Counted from the first letter of the stretch, positions 6,113 to 14,731 are shown. The stretch is 17,335 nt of DNA from Hungateiclostridiaceae bacterium UBA3922 (GCA_002386045.1 DGEQ01000124.1:1980-19314), one strand, 5' to 3'. A program made the numbers and translations. The notes: a model not told the origin generated them from the sequence alone.

Positions 6113-6856
6113 ATGAGACTGGACGGAAGGCTCGGCATGATAGCTGAAAATATACCAGGATGCAGGGTACTGGTCGATGTAGGCACGGATCACGCTTACA
6201 TACCTGTTTATGCAGTGAAAGCCGGCATATGTGAAAAGGCAATTGCAGCCGATATCAGGCCCGGACCCCTGGAAAACGCACGGAAAAGCATCGTAAGACA
6301 TGGCCTCGAAAGATACATAGAAACCAGGCTTGGAAACGGACTCGAACCTATACGGGAGTCAGAGTGCGATGTGGTCGTGATGGCGGGGATGGGTGGTCCG
6401 CTGATCAGGAGGATACTTGAGGAATCGGCAGAAAAGGCGAAGAAGTGCCGTTTGCTGCTGCTGCAGCCGAACAACGCTGCGGAAGCGCTGCGCAGATGGC
6501 TGTACGACAACGGGTTCAGCATTATCGGGGAGGAACTTGCTCAGGAAAGCAGGAAGCTGTATTGTCTTATAAAGGCCAGGTGGACCGGTGAGTGCGAAAT
6601 AAGGGATGACTTCGACTGTTTTATAGGAAACAGGCTGCTGGAAAGCGACGACCCGCTGCTCGTGCCATACCTCGAGAAAAAGCTGGGGGAACTGGACACC
6701 ATAATAAGAGGACGGTCGAGGTCGGATCCGCGCAAACCCCGCCGGACAGAGTACGGCTCATACATGGATACACGGACATGCATTGAAATAAGAGACAGAC
6801 TTGTTGCTATCCTTGACAGAAAGCGACAGTGGTCCGGAAAGGAGGGATCGTTGTGA
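6113..6856 (+). CDS. trmK: tRNA (adenine(22)-N1)-methyltransferase TrmK
   Basis: Methylates N1 of A22 in the D-arm of some tRNAs using S-adenosylmethionine; cytoplasmic, class I Rossmann fold. The 247-residue protein starts MRLDGRLGMIAENIPGC, matching the usual KLSKRLxxIAxxIP start of the family, so the ATG at 6113 is chosen over 6041 or 6059; GGTGGAAG lies just upstream. The SAM motif is VLVDVGTDHAYIPVYAV (about 19-35), followed by AADIRPGPLENA (46-57), VVVMAGMGGPLIRRIL (87-102) and LLLLQPNNAAEALRRWLYDNGF (114-135), all family hallmarks. The C-terminal 80 residues form the expected helical coiled-coil domain. It overlaps nif3 by 4 bp (GTGA). Bacillus has the same order downstream of sigA (yqfN-yqfO). 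Confidence 0.93.
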   Translation: MRLDGRLGMIAENIPGCRVLVDVGTDHAYIPVYAVKAGICEKAIAADIRPGPLENARKSIVRHGLERYIETRLGNGLEPIRESECDVVVMAGMGGPLIRRILEESAEKAKKCRLLLLQPNNAAEALRRWLYDNGFSIIGEELAQESRKLYCLIKARWTGECEIRDDFDCFIGNRLLESDDPLLVPYLEKKLGELDTIIRGRSRSDPRKPRRTEYGSYMDTRTCIEIRDRLVAILDRKRQWSGKEGSL

Positions 6857-7620
6857 TAACATGCGGCGATGTCCTGGATTTCCTGCAGGAACTCGCACCT
6901 TCAGAACTTGCGGAAGAGTGGGACAATATCGGGCTGATGACAGGAAGCAGGGACAAAAAAGTCGGCAGGATCCTTGTCTGTCTTGATATTACTTCGGATG
7001 CTCTGCATCACGCGGCCGAAATACGTGCCGACCTGGTTGTGGCACATCATCCCCTGATCTTCAGGGGCATCAGGAGAATAACCGATGACGATGTCACAGG
7101 AAGCCGGATATGCACTGCGATACGGAGCGGCATCAGCGTTATCTCGGCCCATACAAACCTTGACCATTCGGACAGCGGGGTGAACGTACAGTTGGCAAAA
7201 GCCCTTGGGTTGGGCGAACTCGAGGTGCTTGGAAGAGGGCCGGGAAGGGTAGGCATGCTGAAGGAAAGGACAGACCTTGGAACATTCATAAGCCGTGTCA
7301 AGGCGGCCCTCGGCACGACCCATGTGAGAGTGGCGGGTACTGCCGCGGCAGGTGTAAGGAAAGTCGCAGTCTTCAGCGGAAGCTTCGATGATGACCTGGA
7401 AGCTGTTAAGCGTTCGTGTCCTGATGTTGTCGTTACAGGAGAACTGAAGCATCATACCGCGCTGGATGTACGGGAAGAAGGCCTGTGTTTTATCGCTGCG
7501 GGACACTTCAGTACTGAAAGGATAGTGGTACCATATCTTGCGTCTGTGCTTGCCGGAAGGTTCCCTTCAGTCGAGGTTATGAGTTTTGACCGGGAGCAGG
7601 ACCCTTTTATTGCTTATTGA
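6853..7620 (+). CDS. Nif3-like dinuclear metal centre protein, short form
   Basis: A 255-residue protein of the Nif3/YbgI/YqfO family, a ring-forming hydrolase-like fold with two metal ions; a GTP cyclohydrolase I type 2 label is common in databases but the cellular role is unsettled. The GTG at 6853 overlaps the trmK stop and follows AAAGGAGGG with 7-nt spacing. Metal-site motifs are VVAHHPLIFRGIRR (H65, H66), SAHTNLDHSDSGVN (D104) and AAGHFSTE (H218, E222). Unlike Bacillus YqfO (about 370 residues) it lacks the central PII/CutA-like insertion and resembles E. coli YbgI in length. The usual glycine-rich loop GGSG reads SGSF here (AVFSGSFDDD, about 173-181). Translationally coupled to trmK. 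Confidence 0.92.
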   Translation: MITCGDVLDFLQELAPSELAEEWDNIGLMTGSRDKKVGRILVCLDITSDALHHAAEIRADLVVAHHPLIFRGIRRITDDDVTGSRICTAIRSGISVISAHTNLDHSDSGVNVQLAKALGLGELEVLGRGPGRVGMLKERTDLGTFISRVKAALGTTHVRVAGTAAAGVRKVAVFSGSFDDDLEAVKRSCPDVVVTGELKHHTALDVREEGLCFIAAGHFSTERIVVPYLASVLAGRFPSVEVMSFDREQDPFIAY

Positions 7621-7645
7621 CTTGATACGTCTTATGGATTATCAT
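7617..7645 (+). promoter_or_regulatory. Promoter for RNase P RNA
   Basis: TTGACT (7617-7622), 17-nt spacer, TATCAT (7640-7645). The -35 box overlaps the nif3 stop codon (7618-7620). Expected start near 7652, about 16 nt before the paired 5' end of the RNA, so a short 5' leader may be trimmed or the RNA may begin slightly earlier than called. Confidence 0.65.
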
Positions 7646-7667
7646 AATTTACGGAAAACATGATTGC

Positions 7668-8026
7668 ATGAGTAAGTCGGATAATCGCGGGTACAGTGCC
7701 GAAAGGCCGTACCTGAGGAAAGTCCGGGCTCCGCAGGGCAGGGTGCCGGGTAATACCCGGTGAAGGCGACTTCAAGGAAAGTGCAACAGAAATATACCGC
7801 TTGGCACGTGATGCATGCATCACTGCCGAGTAAGGGTGGAAAGGTGAGGTAAGAGCTCACCAGCGGCATGGCGACTTGCCGGTCTGTGTAAACCCCACCC
7901 GGAGCAACACCGCAGAGGGACATATGGTGGCCCGCCAGTCCCGGGCAGGTGGCTCGAGCCATGCAGCAATGCATGGCCCAGATAGATGATTATCCACGAC
8001 AGAACCCGGCTTACAGACTTACTCAT
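7668..8026 (+). ncRNA. rnpB: RNase P RNA, bacterial type A
   Basis: The catalytic RNA that removes 5' leaders from tRNA precursors, about 359 nt. The ends form an 11-bp P1 helix (ATGAGTAAGTC at 7668-7678 with GACTTACTCAT at 8016-8026). The universally conserved block GAGGAAAGTCCGGGCTCC is at 7715-7732, and its P4 partner region ACAGAACCCGGCTTAC at 7999-8014. Between them are GCAACAGAAATATACC, the AAGGTGAGGTAAGAGCTCACC hairpin region, AAACCCCACCCGGAGCAA and AGATAGATGATTATCCACG. The sequence follows the ancestral type A pattern rather than the type B RNA of Bacillus. Exact ends are inferred from the P1 helix. Confidence 0.95.
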
Positions 8027-8033
8027 CAGATAT

Positions 8034-8065
8034 CGGAAACGCCGGCTAAAAGGCCGGTGTTTCCG
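8034..8065. terminator. Long hairpin between rnpB and the convergent chemoreceptor gene
   Basis: CGGAAACGCCGGC (8034-8046) and GCCGGTGTTTCCG (8053-8065) form a 13-bp stem with one G-T pair and a 6-nt loop. It lies 7 nt after rnpB and 1 nt past the chemoreceptor stop, so it can serve both convergent transcripts. Neither side has a clear T run, so termination may be weak or assisted. Confidence 0.6.
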
Positions 8066-8066
8066 C

Positions 8067-10193
8067 TTATTCAAGCCTGAACCTGTCGATGGCCTGCTGC
8101 AGTTCTTCTGAAGATTTCCTTAGTTCGTCGGCAAAGCGTGACAATTCCTCGATGAATGAGAACTGCTCTTCCGTGGATGCTGTGACTTCCTGCGTGGAAG
8201 CAGCGGTCTGCTGCGATACGGCGGATATGTTCTGGATGGAGTTTATGGCCTGAGTCTTGTTTTCTTCCATTTCGGTGACACCGGACATGATCTGTTCCAC
8301 CTGTACCGACAGGTTCTCCATCGATCCCATAATCCTGTTGAAGATACGTATCGTTTCCTGTACGGCTTCATTCTGTGATTTCAGGAAAGCTTCCGTATCG
8401 TTTGCCTTGTCTGCAGTTTTGGCAGTGAGATCCTGCGTGGCCTTGATGATGTTCGTGATCTCACGCGCGGATTTCATAGAAACTTCTGCAAGCTTCCTGA
8501 CTTCGTCGGCAACGACCGCAAAGCCCCTGCCGGCTTCTCCGGCTCTTGCAGCTTCTATAGCGGCGTTGAGCGAAAGCAGGTTGGTCTGGTCAGCAATGTC
8601 ACTGATGACTTTGATGATTTTTCCTATGGATCTGGACTGTGTTTCAAGATCCTTTATGTCTTCTATTATTTCCTTCGTGATATCCGTCGTCCTGCCTGCC
8701 TTGACATCGAGGTCCTCGACCGTGGCAAGCCCGTCCCTGGTCAGCGACTTGGTCTCGCCGGTCAGTTCATCGATCAGTTTCGCACTTTTTACGACGTCGT
8801 TTATCTTCTGGTCAAGTATGCCGATCTTCCTTACGCCCTGTTCGGCATCGGCAGCCTGTGCGCCCGCACCTGCAGCTATCTCCTGTATGGCGCGGGTTAT
8901 GTCCTTCGAAACTTCGGAAACCTGCCGTGATGTCGAGGAAACGATCTCCGCCGAACCCGTGACTTTTTCAGCGACAGCAGATGCCTGATCGATAAGGTTT
9001 CTCATGCTTGCGATCATTGAATTGATGCTCCTGGTCAGTTTTCCGAGTTCGTCTTTCCTCCTTGACTGCAAAGTAACGGTCAGGTCACCTGAAGCTGCCC
9101 TGGCGGAAGCATTTATGATCCTGTTTATGGTCCGGCTCATGCTGTTGGCCATGATTATCCCAGCTGTGAAGGCTATGGCAACAGCGGCGACGCATGTCAG
9201 GACAGTGGTGATTATGATGCGGTTGGACGCTGCCAGGAGGATCCTCTCAGGAACCAGGTCTATCAACGTTATGCCGGTCTGCGCGATTTTCCTGAAAACC
9301 ATGAGATATTTTTCCCCGTCCATATGTACCGTTTCATAGCCGCTGGTTTCAGGTGAACCGGCCAGCCTTTTGTAGAAGTCCTGTTCGGGAAGAGTACTGG
9401 AATCAGTCACGTCGACGCCGTTTGCAATGACCCTGCCATCCGGCGTGACGATTATGAACTGCTGTCCCTCATAAATCACCTGGGATTCGCACAAGCCGGT
9501 GATAACGTCAGGAGTTATATCAATGATAAGGATGCCCAGGTTCCGGGCATTTTTCGTGCTCCTGATAAGCCATGCGAATGAAAGTGAGTATGAATCATCC
9601 GTTTGCCCAAGTATCGCGTCGATCTCCTCATGCCTGCCGAACCAGGCCTGCTGTGAATCGCCTGATTCGAGGGTTTTTACCAGGGATGAATCTGCGATAT
9701 CGCTGTATTTCACATCGCCCTGGAATATGGTGGACATGCTGTTTATGTCTTCGTTGATCGGGACTATTATGATATTTTTGATGTCATTGCTGAAGTGGGC
9801 GATGTTGATAAGAGTCTGCCTGGCATTTTTGAGTGTATCTGCCTGTGCGACGACATCGGCTTCCCTGTACCTGCCGGACAGGTAGTTTTGGATGTCGGTA
9901 TCCGAGAAAATCTGCCCTGCAAGGCTTTCCACGGTCCCCAGGATGACCTCGAGGTATTTCCCGCTGTTTTCCATCGTCGAAAGGGATGTTTCCGTCATAT
10001 TGGCCCGGACCATCCTTGAAGAATTCGAATAGGTCATGATGCCCTGTACCGCTATGAGAGAGATCGGGATCAGGAATACGAGGATTAGCTTCGTCCGGAT
10101 CTTTTTGATACTCAGGGTTACCTGCGGCAGACGCCTGAGAAAATCTGCGGACTTTTTGATGAAACCTGCGAATGGATTCAGTATTCTTCTCAT
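8067..10193 (-). CDS. Methyl-accepting chemotaxis protein with extracellular Cache-type sensor
   Basis: A 708-residue transmembrane receptor that should signal to CheA/CheW. The ATG at 10193 (MRRILNPFAGFIKK) is preferred over the in-frame ATG at 10310, which would add 39 atypical residues and lacks a ribosome site; neither has a strong one. TM1 is about residues 35-55 and TM2 about 325-350, enclosing a 270-residue extracellular sensor with double-Cache character (YSLSFAWLIRS, GILIIDI, IIVTPDGRVIANG, KYLMVFRKIAQTGITLIDLVP). HAMP follows (350-403). The signalling tip is canonical (533-568: IADQTNLLSLNAAIEAARAGE then AGRGFAVVADEVRKLAE). No che or flagellar gene is nearby, so it is an orphan receptor. 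The long basic cytoplasmic N-terminus (34 residues) before TM1 is longer than usual. Ligand unknown. Confidence 0.92.
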   Translation of the reverse strand: MRRILNPFAGFIKKSADFLRRLPQVTLSIKKIRTKLILVFLIPISLIAVQGIMTYSNSSRMVRANMTETSLSTMENSGKYLEVILGTVESLAGQIFSDTDIQNYLSGRYREADVVAQADTLKNARQTLINIAHFSNDIKNIIIVPINEDINSMSTIFQGDVKYSDIADSSLVKTLESGDSQQAWFGRHEEIDAILGQTDDSYSLSFAWLIRSTKNARNLGILIIDITPDVITGLCESQVIYEGQQFIIVTPDGRVIANGVDVTDSSTLPEQDFYKRLAGSPETSGYETVHMDGEKYLMVFRKIAQTGITLIDLVPERILLAASNRIIITTVLTCVAAVAIAFTAGIIMANSMSRTINRIINASARAASGDLTVTLQSRRKDELGKLTRSINSMIASMRNLIDQASAVAEKVTGSAEIVSSTSRQVSEVSKDITRAIQEIAAGAGAQAADAEQGVRKIGILDQKINDVVKSAKLIDELTGETKSLTRDGLATVEDLDVKAGRTTDITKEIIEDIKDLETQSRSIGKIIKVISDIADQTNLLSLNAAIEAARAGEAGRGFAVVADEVRKLAEVSMKSAREITNIIKATQDLTAKTADKANDTEAFLKSQNEAVQETIRIFNRIMGSMENLSVQVEQIMSGVTEMEENKTQAINSIQNISAVSQQTAASTQEVTASTEEQFSFIEELSRFADELRKSSEELQQAIDRFRLE

Positions 10194-10356
10194 AAACCGA
10201 TACCAGCTTTCGTAAGGATTTACTAATGCTATAATTAGACACGAAACGCCCAAAATCCTTTTTTTCAGTGCAGAAATGATGCAATGAACCTGCGGTTTTT
10301 CGCATTCCATGCCTGGTCAGAGCTGCTGTACGACTCTGGAATATGAGCCGGGAATA

Positions 10357-10365
10357 TGATATAGT
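10357..10365 (+). promoter_or_regulatory. Candidate extended -10 promoter for ftsK
   Basis: TGA followed by TATAGT (10360-10365) is an extended -10 element; no clear -35. Start expected near 10372, giving a leader of about 64 nt. It lies after the upstream in-frame ATG at 10343, supporting the downstream TTG as start. Confidence 0.4.
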
Positions 10366-10378
10366 GATAAGGGAGAAC

Positions 10379-10421
10379 CGGGGGAAGCCCCGTGATACAC
10401 GCAGTCCGCCTGAAACAGGCG
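10379..10421 (+). promoter_or_regulatory. Two hairpins in the ftsK leader
   Basis: CGGGG/CCCCG (10379-10392) and CGCCTG/CAGGCG (10407-10421, AAA loop) form two compact stems. The second ends 2 nt before the GGAGG at 10424, so it could limit or expose the ribosome binding site. Confidence 0.45.
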
Positions 10422-10435
10422 CCGGAGGTGTTGTT

Positions 10436-12892
10436 TTGAAAGGCAGGAAAGTACGAAAGAAAAAACGCAAGGTTGAAAAGCAGGTCCAGATGGCATATCT
10501 CAATGAAATCCAGGGGATCCTCGTACTCGCTTTCGGAGTGCTGATGCTGCTCAGCTTCTACATAAAAAACTCGACAGGGCAGTTCGGCATGTTCCTGAGA
10601 GACGCCTCCCTCGGGATACTGGGTCTGCCGGCATTCCTCATACCTCCTCTTGTCATACTGTACGGAGTGCTCCTGATAGCAGCGTACGACAAGGTCGACC
10701 TCAGGAGGAAACCTCTTTATGTTTTCATTCTTTTTGCACTCGTATCGGCACTGATACAGGCAGGGATATACAAGCCTGACGACTACTCCGGGCTAACCCC
10801 GATAAAGGCACTGGAGCGGTTTTATACCGAAGGATCCGCCCTTTCAGGAGGAGGCGTCATAGGCGGCATTATCAGCCTTCCCTTCCTCGTCACGTTCCAG
10901 GTGCCGGGGACCATCATAATCCTCACGGCATTGTCGCTGATAGACATAATACTGCTGACCAACAGGTCGATAGCCGATTTCATCAGGAACTTGCGGAGCC
11001 TTTTCAAGGCCTCGCGGAAATCCCGCAAGGCAGTTGAGACGGATGCTGACGATATGCAGCCCGTGATCGAGGAAAACGGGGACGAAATAACACTGCGATT
11101 CGACAAGCCTAAGGTCATCGACTTCAGGATCGAAAAAACGGCAAGAGAGCTGAAGAAACAGCAAAAGAGCAGGAAATCCGCTGAAAAGGCAAAAACTGAC
11201 GCGGAAGATTCGGCCGGTGAAGGGATCGATACGGAGACGGGATATGATGAAGATCTCTTTGCCGATCCCGTGGTGTCGCCCGACGAACTGGTCGCGGGCG
11301 ATATGGAAAGGACCGGGAAAAGGAAAAAGAAGGCGGCGAAAAGTGAGGAAGCCGTCATGGACGGAGACAGCGAACCAGGCCTCCGGGAGATCGTGATCAA
11401 AGGACCGGTCCCGGGGAATAAGCAGGAGAACGTAAAGTATGCTTTCCCGCCGTATGACCTGCTTATGGAAGAACCTTCCGACCAGGGCAATTCCAGGGCC
11501 TACCGCAACCAGGTGCTGGAAGGCGCAAGGAAGCTCGAGGAGACCCTGGCAAGTTTCGGCGTTTCAGCCAGGGTCATAAACGTCGCAAGGGGACCGACGG
11601 TGACGAGGTATGAACTGCAGCCGAGCGCCGGCGTCAAGGTAAGCAGGATAGTCAGCCTGTCGGATGATATAGCGCTCAACCTTGCAGCGCCCGGCATAAG
11701 GATAGAAGCACCCATACCGGGCAAAGCTGCCATAGGGATCGAGGTGCCGAACAGGGAAATAACCATGGTCCGCCTGAGGGAAGTGCTCGAATCTCCGGAA
11801 TTCGTGCAGCATCCTTCAAAACTTGCTTTTGCCGTCGGGAAAGACATATCGGGCGAACCGGTGGTGGTCGATATAGCAAAAATGCCGCACCTGCTCATCG
11901 CAGGCGCTACGGGTTCGGGGAAAAGTGTCTGCCTCAACAGTCTCATAGTGAGCATACTGTATAAGGCTTCACCGGAAGAGGTCAAGCTGCTCCTGATCGA
12001 TCCGAAGGTCGTTGAACTGAGCGTATACAACGGTATACCACATCTTCTGATCCCGGTGGTGACCGACCCGAAGAAAGCGGCAGGAGCGCTGAACTGGGCG
12101 GTCCAGGAGATGGTCAGCAGGTATAAGCTTTTTGCCGATAAGAACGTGAGAGACATAAGGGGCTACAACGAGCTGGTGTCCCGTACCGGCGAGCAGCCGG
12201 TAATGCCGCAGATCGTGATAATAATAGACGAGCTTGCAGACCTGATGATGGTCGCGCCCAACGAGGTCGAGGATGCGATATGCAGGCTTGCCCAGATGGC
12301 AAGGGCTGCCGGCATGCACCTTGTGCTCGCAACACAGAGGCCCTCCGTGGACGTCATAACGGGTGTCATAAAAGCAAACATCCCGTCAAGGATATCATTT
12401 GCGGTCTCTTCACAGGTGGATTCAAGGACTATACTCGATATGGCGGGGGCGGAGAAACTGCTCGGCAGGGGTGACATGCTGCTGCACCCGGTTGGAAGGC
12501 AAAAACCTGTAAGGATACAGGGTGCAAATATAACGGACGGAGAAGTGGAAAGAGTAGTCGGGTTCGTCAAGTCCCAGGGAGACGCGCGGTATGATGATGA
12601 TGTCATAGAAGAAATAAACAACAGCGGTGCAACCGATGAAAGCGGAGGCGGCAGTGAAAATGACGATGACGAACTGCTGCCCCAGGCTATCGAGCTTGTG
12701 ATCGATGCCGGACAGGCTTCCGTATCATTCATCCAGCGAAAGTTCAGGGTCGGTTACGCAAGAGCAGCCAGGATAATCGACCAGATGGAAGCCAGGGGTA
12801 TCATAAGCGGATATGAAGGAAGCAAACCGAGGCAGGTGCTCATATCGAAGCAGCAGTGGCATGAAATGCAGATGGCCCAGAAAGATGAATGA
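10436..12892 (+). CDS. FtsK/SpoIIIE family DNA translocase
   Basis: Membrane-anchored hexameric ATPase that pumps chromosomal DNA through the division or sporulation septum. I start it at the TTG at 10436, 7 nt after GGAGG, giving 818 residues; the frame is open to an ATG at 10343 but that lacks a ribosome site. A basic N-terminus (KGRKVRKKKRK) precedes about four membrane segments (24-43, 60-84, 93-112, 143-176). A charged Lys/Glu/Asp-rich linker runs to about 330. The motor has Walker A AGATGSGKS (489-497) and Walker B VIIIDELADLMM (594-605), with LATQRPSVDVITG and SRISFAVSSQVDSRTILD. The C-terminal gamma winged helix (about 748-806, AIELVIDAGQASVSFIQRKF) reads orienting sequences. Whether it acts as FtsK or SpoIIIE cannot be read from sequence. 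The TPR gene starts 15 bp later. Confidence 0.95.
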   Translation: MKGRKVRKKKRKVEKQVQMAYLNEIQGILVLAFGVLMLLSFYIKNSTGQFGMFLRDASLGILGLPAFLIPPLVILYGVLLIAAYDKVDLRRKPLYVFILFALVSALIQAGIYKPDDYSGLTPIKALERFYTEGSALSGGGVIGGIISLPFLVTFQVPGTIIILTALSLIDIILLTNRSIADFIRNLRSLFKASRKSRKAVETDADDMQPVIEENGDEITLRFDKPKVIDFRIEKTARELKKQQKSRKSAEKAKTDAEDSAGEGIDTETGYDEDLFADPVVSPDELVAGDMERTGKRKKKAAKSEEAVMDGDSEPGLREIVIKGPVPGNKQENVKYAFPPYDLLMEEPSDQGNSRAYRNQVLEGARKLEETLASFGVSARVINVARGPTVTRYELQPSAGVKVSRIVSLSDDIALNLAAPGIRIEAPIPGKAAIGIEVPNREITMVRLREVLESPEFVQHPSKLAFAVGKDISGEPVVVDIAKMPHLLIAGATGSGKSVCLNSLIVSILYKASPEEVKLLLIDPKVVELSVYNGIPHLLIPVVTDPKKAAGALNWAVQEMVSRYKLFADKNVRDIRGYNELVSRTGEQPVMPQIVIIIDELADLMMVAPNEVEDAICRLAQMARAAGMHLVLATQRPSVDVITGVIKANIPSRISFAVSSQVDSRTILDMAGAEKLLGRGDMLLHPVGRQKPVRIQGANITDGEVERVVGFVKSQGDARYDDDVIEEINNSGATDESGGGSENDDDELLPQAIELVIDAGQASVSFIQRKFRVGYARAARIIDQMEARGIISGYEGSKPRQVLISKQQWHEMQMAQKDE

Positions 12893-12907
12893 ACAAGGGG
12901 GATCGCC

Positions 12908-14644
12908 ATGACGATCGTCAACGGGTTCATCACTTTACTGATGATTATACTGCTTGCCTACTCGACGTACAGGGCAATAAAAAGAAAGAGCGTTCTGATG
13001 CTGATTCCCGTCTGCATGCAGTTTTTTGCTTCAGTGATATCTGTTATGAGTTTCATAAACGACGTGGAAGTGCTGCTGCAGATCGAAGCGATTTACATGA
13101 TTTTTGGCATGATCCCTCCATCAGTGCTCCTGGTTCATGATTACAGGAAGATGGTCGAAGATTTCAAGGCCAGGGGCGTATACGAAGGGCTTGTCAGGAG
13201 TGTTCCCCGGGACAAGCCTTTTTCTTCGTTTCCTGCTGAAGGCATCAACGACATAAGAAAAAGGAGACAGCTTGCTGATATAATCGCGGACCTTGAGTTC
13301 ATGCCGGAGGATATCAGGGCAAATTTCAGGAAATGCATAGTCGAGGCCCACACCATGATGAACAGGGGTGACGCACAAGGCGCTGTCCGGGTATACAAAA
13401 CCCTGGCAAAGGCTGCCGGCCGTTCATATGCCCTGTATTACAACTGCGGATGCCTCTGTTATGAGCAGGGTATGTACGAAGAAGCGTTAAGCGCATTCCA
13501 GAGATCCCTCCGGCTTTTCGGAGGTCCCGACGAAGAAAGGAGTTCTATTTACTATAATCTTGGGAATACTTCATTTATGCTCGGTAAATACGGGAAGGCC
13601 TCAGATTTCTATGAAAAAGCGCTGGAAATAAGTCCTGGCGATGCTGAGATCCTCGAAAACCTGTCGTATACATATGTGAAGATGGGACAGGCGGAAAAGG
13701 GGACGGAGGTCATGAAACGGATACCGGCCGACGGTTCGCTGTATCGGCCGCACTATGTCTGGGGAAGGCTGTACGCTGAGGCCGGAAAGCTGGAAGAAGC
13801 CGAAGATGAACTCAAAAAGGCAGCAAGGATCAGGCCGGACAGCATCGAACCACGCGATGAGCTTGCAAGGGTTTTGATGAAGCAGAACAAGAACGATGAA
13901 GCCATTGCGGTTTTAGACGAGATACTGATGCTGGATCCCCGCAATCACACCGCCCTGTACAAAAAAGCGAATGCCCTGGCAAGGAAAGGGCTGTGGGCGG
14001 AAGCTGCAGCCGCCTGCAAAGAAGCCGTGGATATCAGGCCGGATTTCCACAGGGCATGGTATGCCATGGCGTTGGCACTGGATGAATCAGGTGACAGGAA
14101 ATCGGCCATTGATGCATATATTAAGACTATCGAACTGTGCCCCGACTTTGCCGAGGCATATAACAACCTTGGGATCGCGCTCAGCCTGGAGGGCAGGCGG
14201 GAGGAGGCGCTGGAGGTCTATGAAGAAGGCATCGGAATGGCCCCGGGCGATTACAGGCTATACTTCAACATGGGCATATGCCTGATGGATGAGAAAAGGT
14301 ACATGGAAGCAGCCGCTGCTTTCAGGAATGCACTCGACATCAACCCTGATGAACTGGAAATATATTACTATCTGGGAGCCGTGCTGACGGAGATGCGCTA
14401 TTTCAACGACGCGATAGACGCATACAGCAAAGCCCTGAAAATCAAGCCGGCCGACGGTGAACTCCAGTATAACCTTGCCGCAGTGTATGCCATGCTCGGA
14501 AGGTACGACATCGCGATGGAGAACCTCAGGGCTGCAGTGGAGGCAGACAGTTCACTGATAGAGGATCTGAAGGTCAACAGCGCCTTTGACGGCATGAGGG
14601 GCAAAAGTGAATTCAGGAAGCTTGTATCGTCGGCTTCTGCTTGA
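12908..14644 (+). CDS. Membrane-anchored TPR repeat protein, function unknown
   Basis: A 578-residue protein with ATG at 12908 and AAGGGGG about 7 nt upstream, 15 bp after the ftsK stop and so probably in its operon. Three hydrophobic segments (about 5-22, 29-50, 56-77) anchor the N-terminus. A charged linker (HDYRKMVEDFKARGVYEGLVR) leads to roughly eleven tetratricopeptide units between about 145 and 560; clear ones include YYNLGNTSFMLGKYGKASDF, AEAYNNLGIALSLEGRREEA, YFNMGICLMDEKRYMEAAAA and LQYNLAAVYAMLGRYDIAME. The last 25 residues (LKVNSAFDGMRGKSEFRKLV) match the capping motif often seen after TPR arrays. TPR superhelices bind protein partners, so a membrane scaffold is the likely role. 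With three membrane segments the TPR array and the N-terminus lie on opposite sides of the membrane; I infer a cytoplasmic array from the basic linker. Partner unknown. Confidence 0.85.
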   Translation: MTIVNGFITLLMIILLAYSTYRAIKRKSVLMLIPVCMQFFASVISVMSFINDVEVLLQIEAIYMIFGMIPPSVLLVHDYRKMVEDFKARGVYEGLVRSVPRDKPFSSFPAEGINDIRKRRQLADIIADLEFMPEDIRANFRKCIVEAHTMMNRGDAQGAVRVYKTLAKAAGRSYALYYNCGCLCYEQGMYEEALSAFQRSLRLFGGPDEERSSIYYNLGNTSFMLGKYGKASDFYEKALEISPGDAEILENLSYTYVKMGQAEKGTEVMKRIPADGSLYRPHYVWGRLYAEAGKLEEAEDELKKAARIRPDSIEPRDELARVLMKQNKNDEAIAVLDEILMLDPRNHTALYKKANALARKGLWAEAAAACKEAVDIRPDFHRAWYAMALALDESGDRKSAIDAYIKTIELCPDFAEAYNNLGIALSLEGRREEALEVYEEGIGMAPGDYRLYFNMGICLMDEKRYMEAAAAFRNALDINPDELEIYYYLGAVLTEMRYFNDAIDAYSKALKIKPADGELQYNLAAVYAMLGRYDIAMENLRAAVEADSSLIEDLKVNSAFDGMRGKSEFRKLVSSASA

Positions 14645-14669
14645 ATCACCGGCGTTTTCGGCTGTGATT
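14644..14669 (+). other. Imperfect hairpin after the TPR gene
   Basis: AATCAC and GTGATT with inner CCG/CGG form an interrupted stem that begins in the stop codon of the TPR gene. The T-rich stretch starts only about 17 nt later, so termination here is uncertain. Confidence 0.35.
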
Positions 14670-14697
14670 GTGCACTATGACGGAAGTTTTGTTTTTC

Positions 14698-14726
14698 TTG
14701 ACATAAAAATTAAAAAAGTTTACAAT
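14698..14726 (+). promoter_or_regulatory. Sigma-A promoter for rny
   Basis: Perfect TTGACA (14698-14703), a 17-nt A/T-only spacer apart from one G, and TACAAT (14721-14726). Start expected near 14733. The strongest promoter in the window by match, together with the tRNA promoter. Confidence 0.9.
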
Positions 14727-14731
14727 TAAGC

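Noticed and set aside
7642..7974. Open frames on the minus strand across rnpB
   Set aside because: The region is a clear RNase P RNA; the frames are chance.
10343..10435. ATG at 10343 as the ftsK start
   Set aside because: No ribosome site, lies upstream of the candidate promoter, and encodes 31 residues atypical of FtsK; TTG at 10436 has GGAGG at 7 nt.
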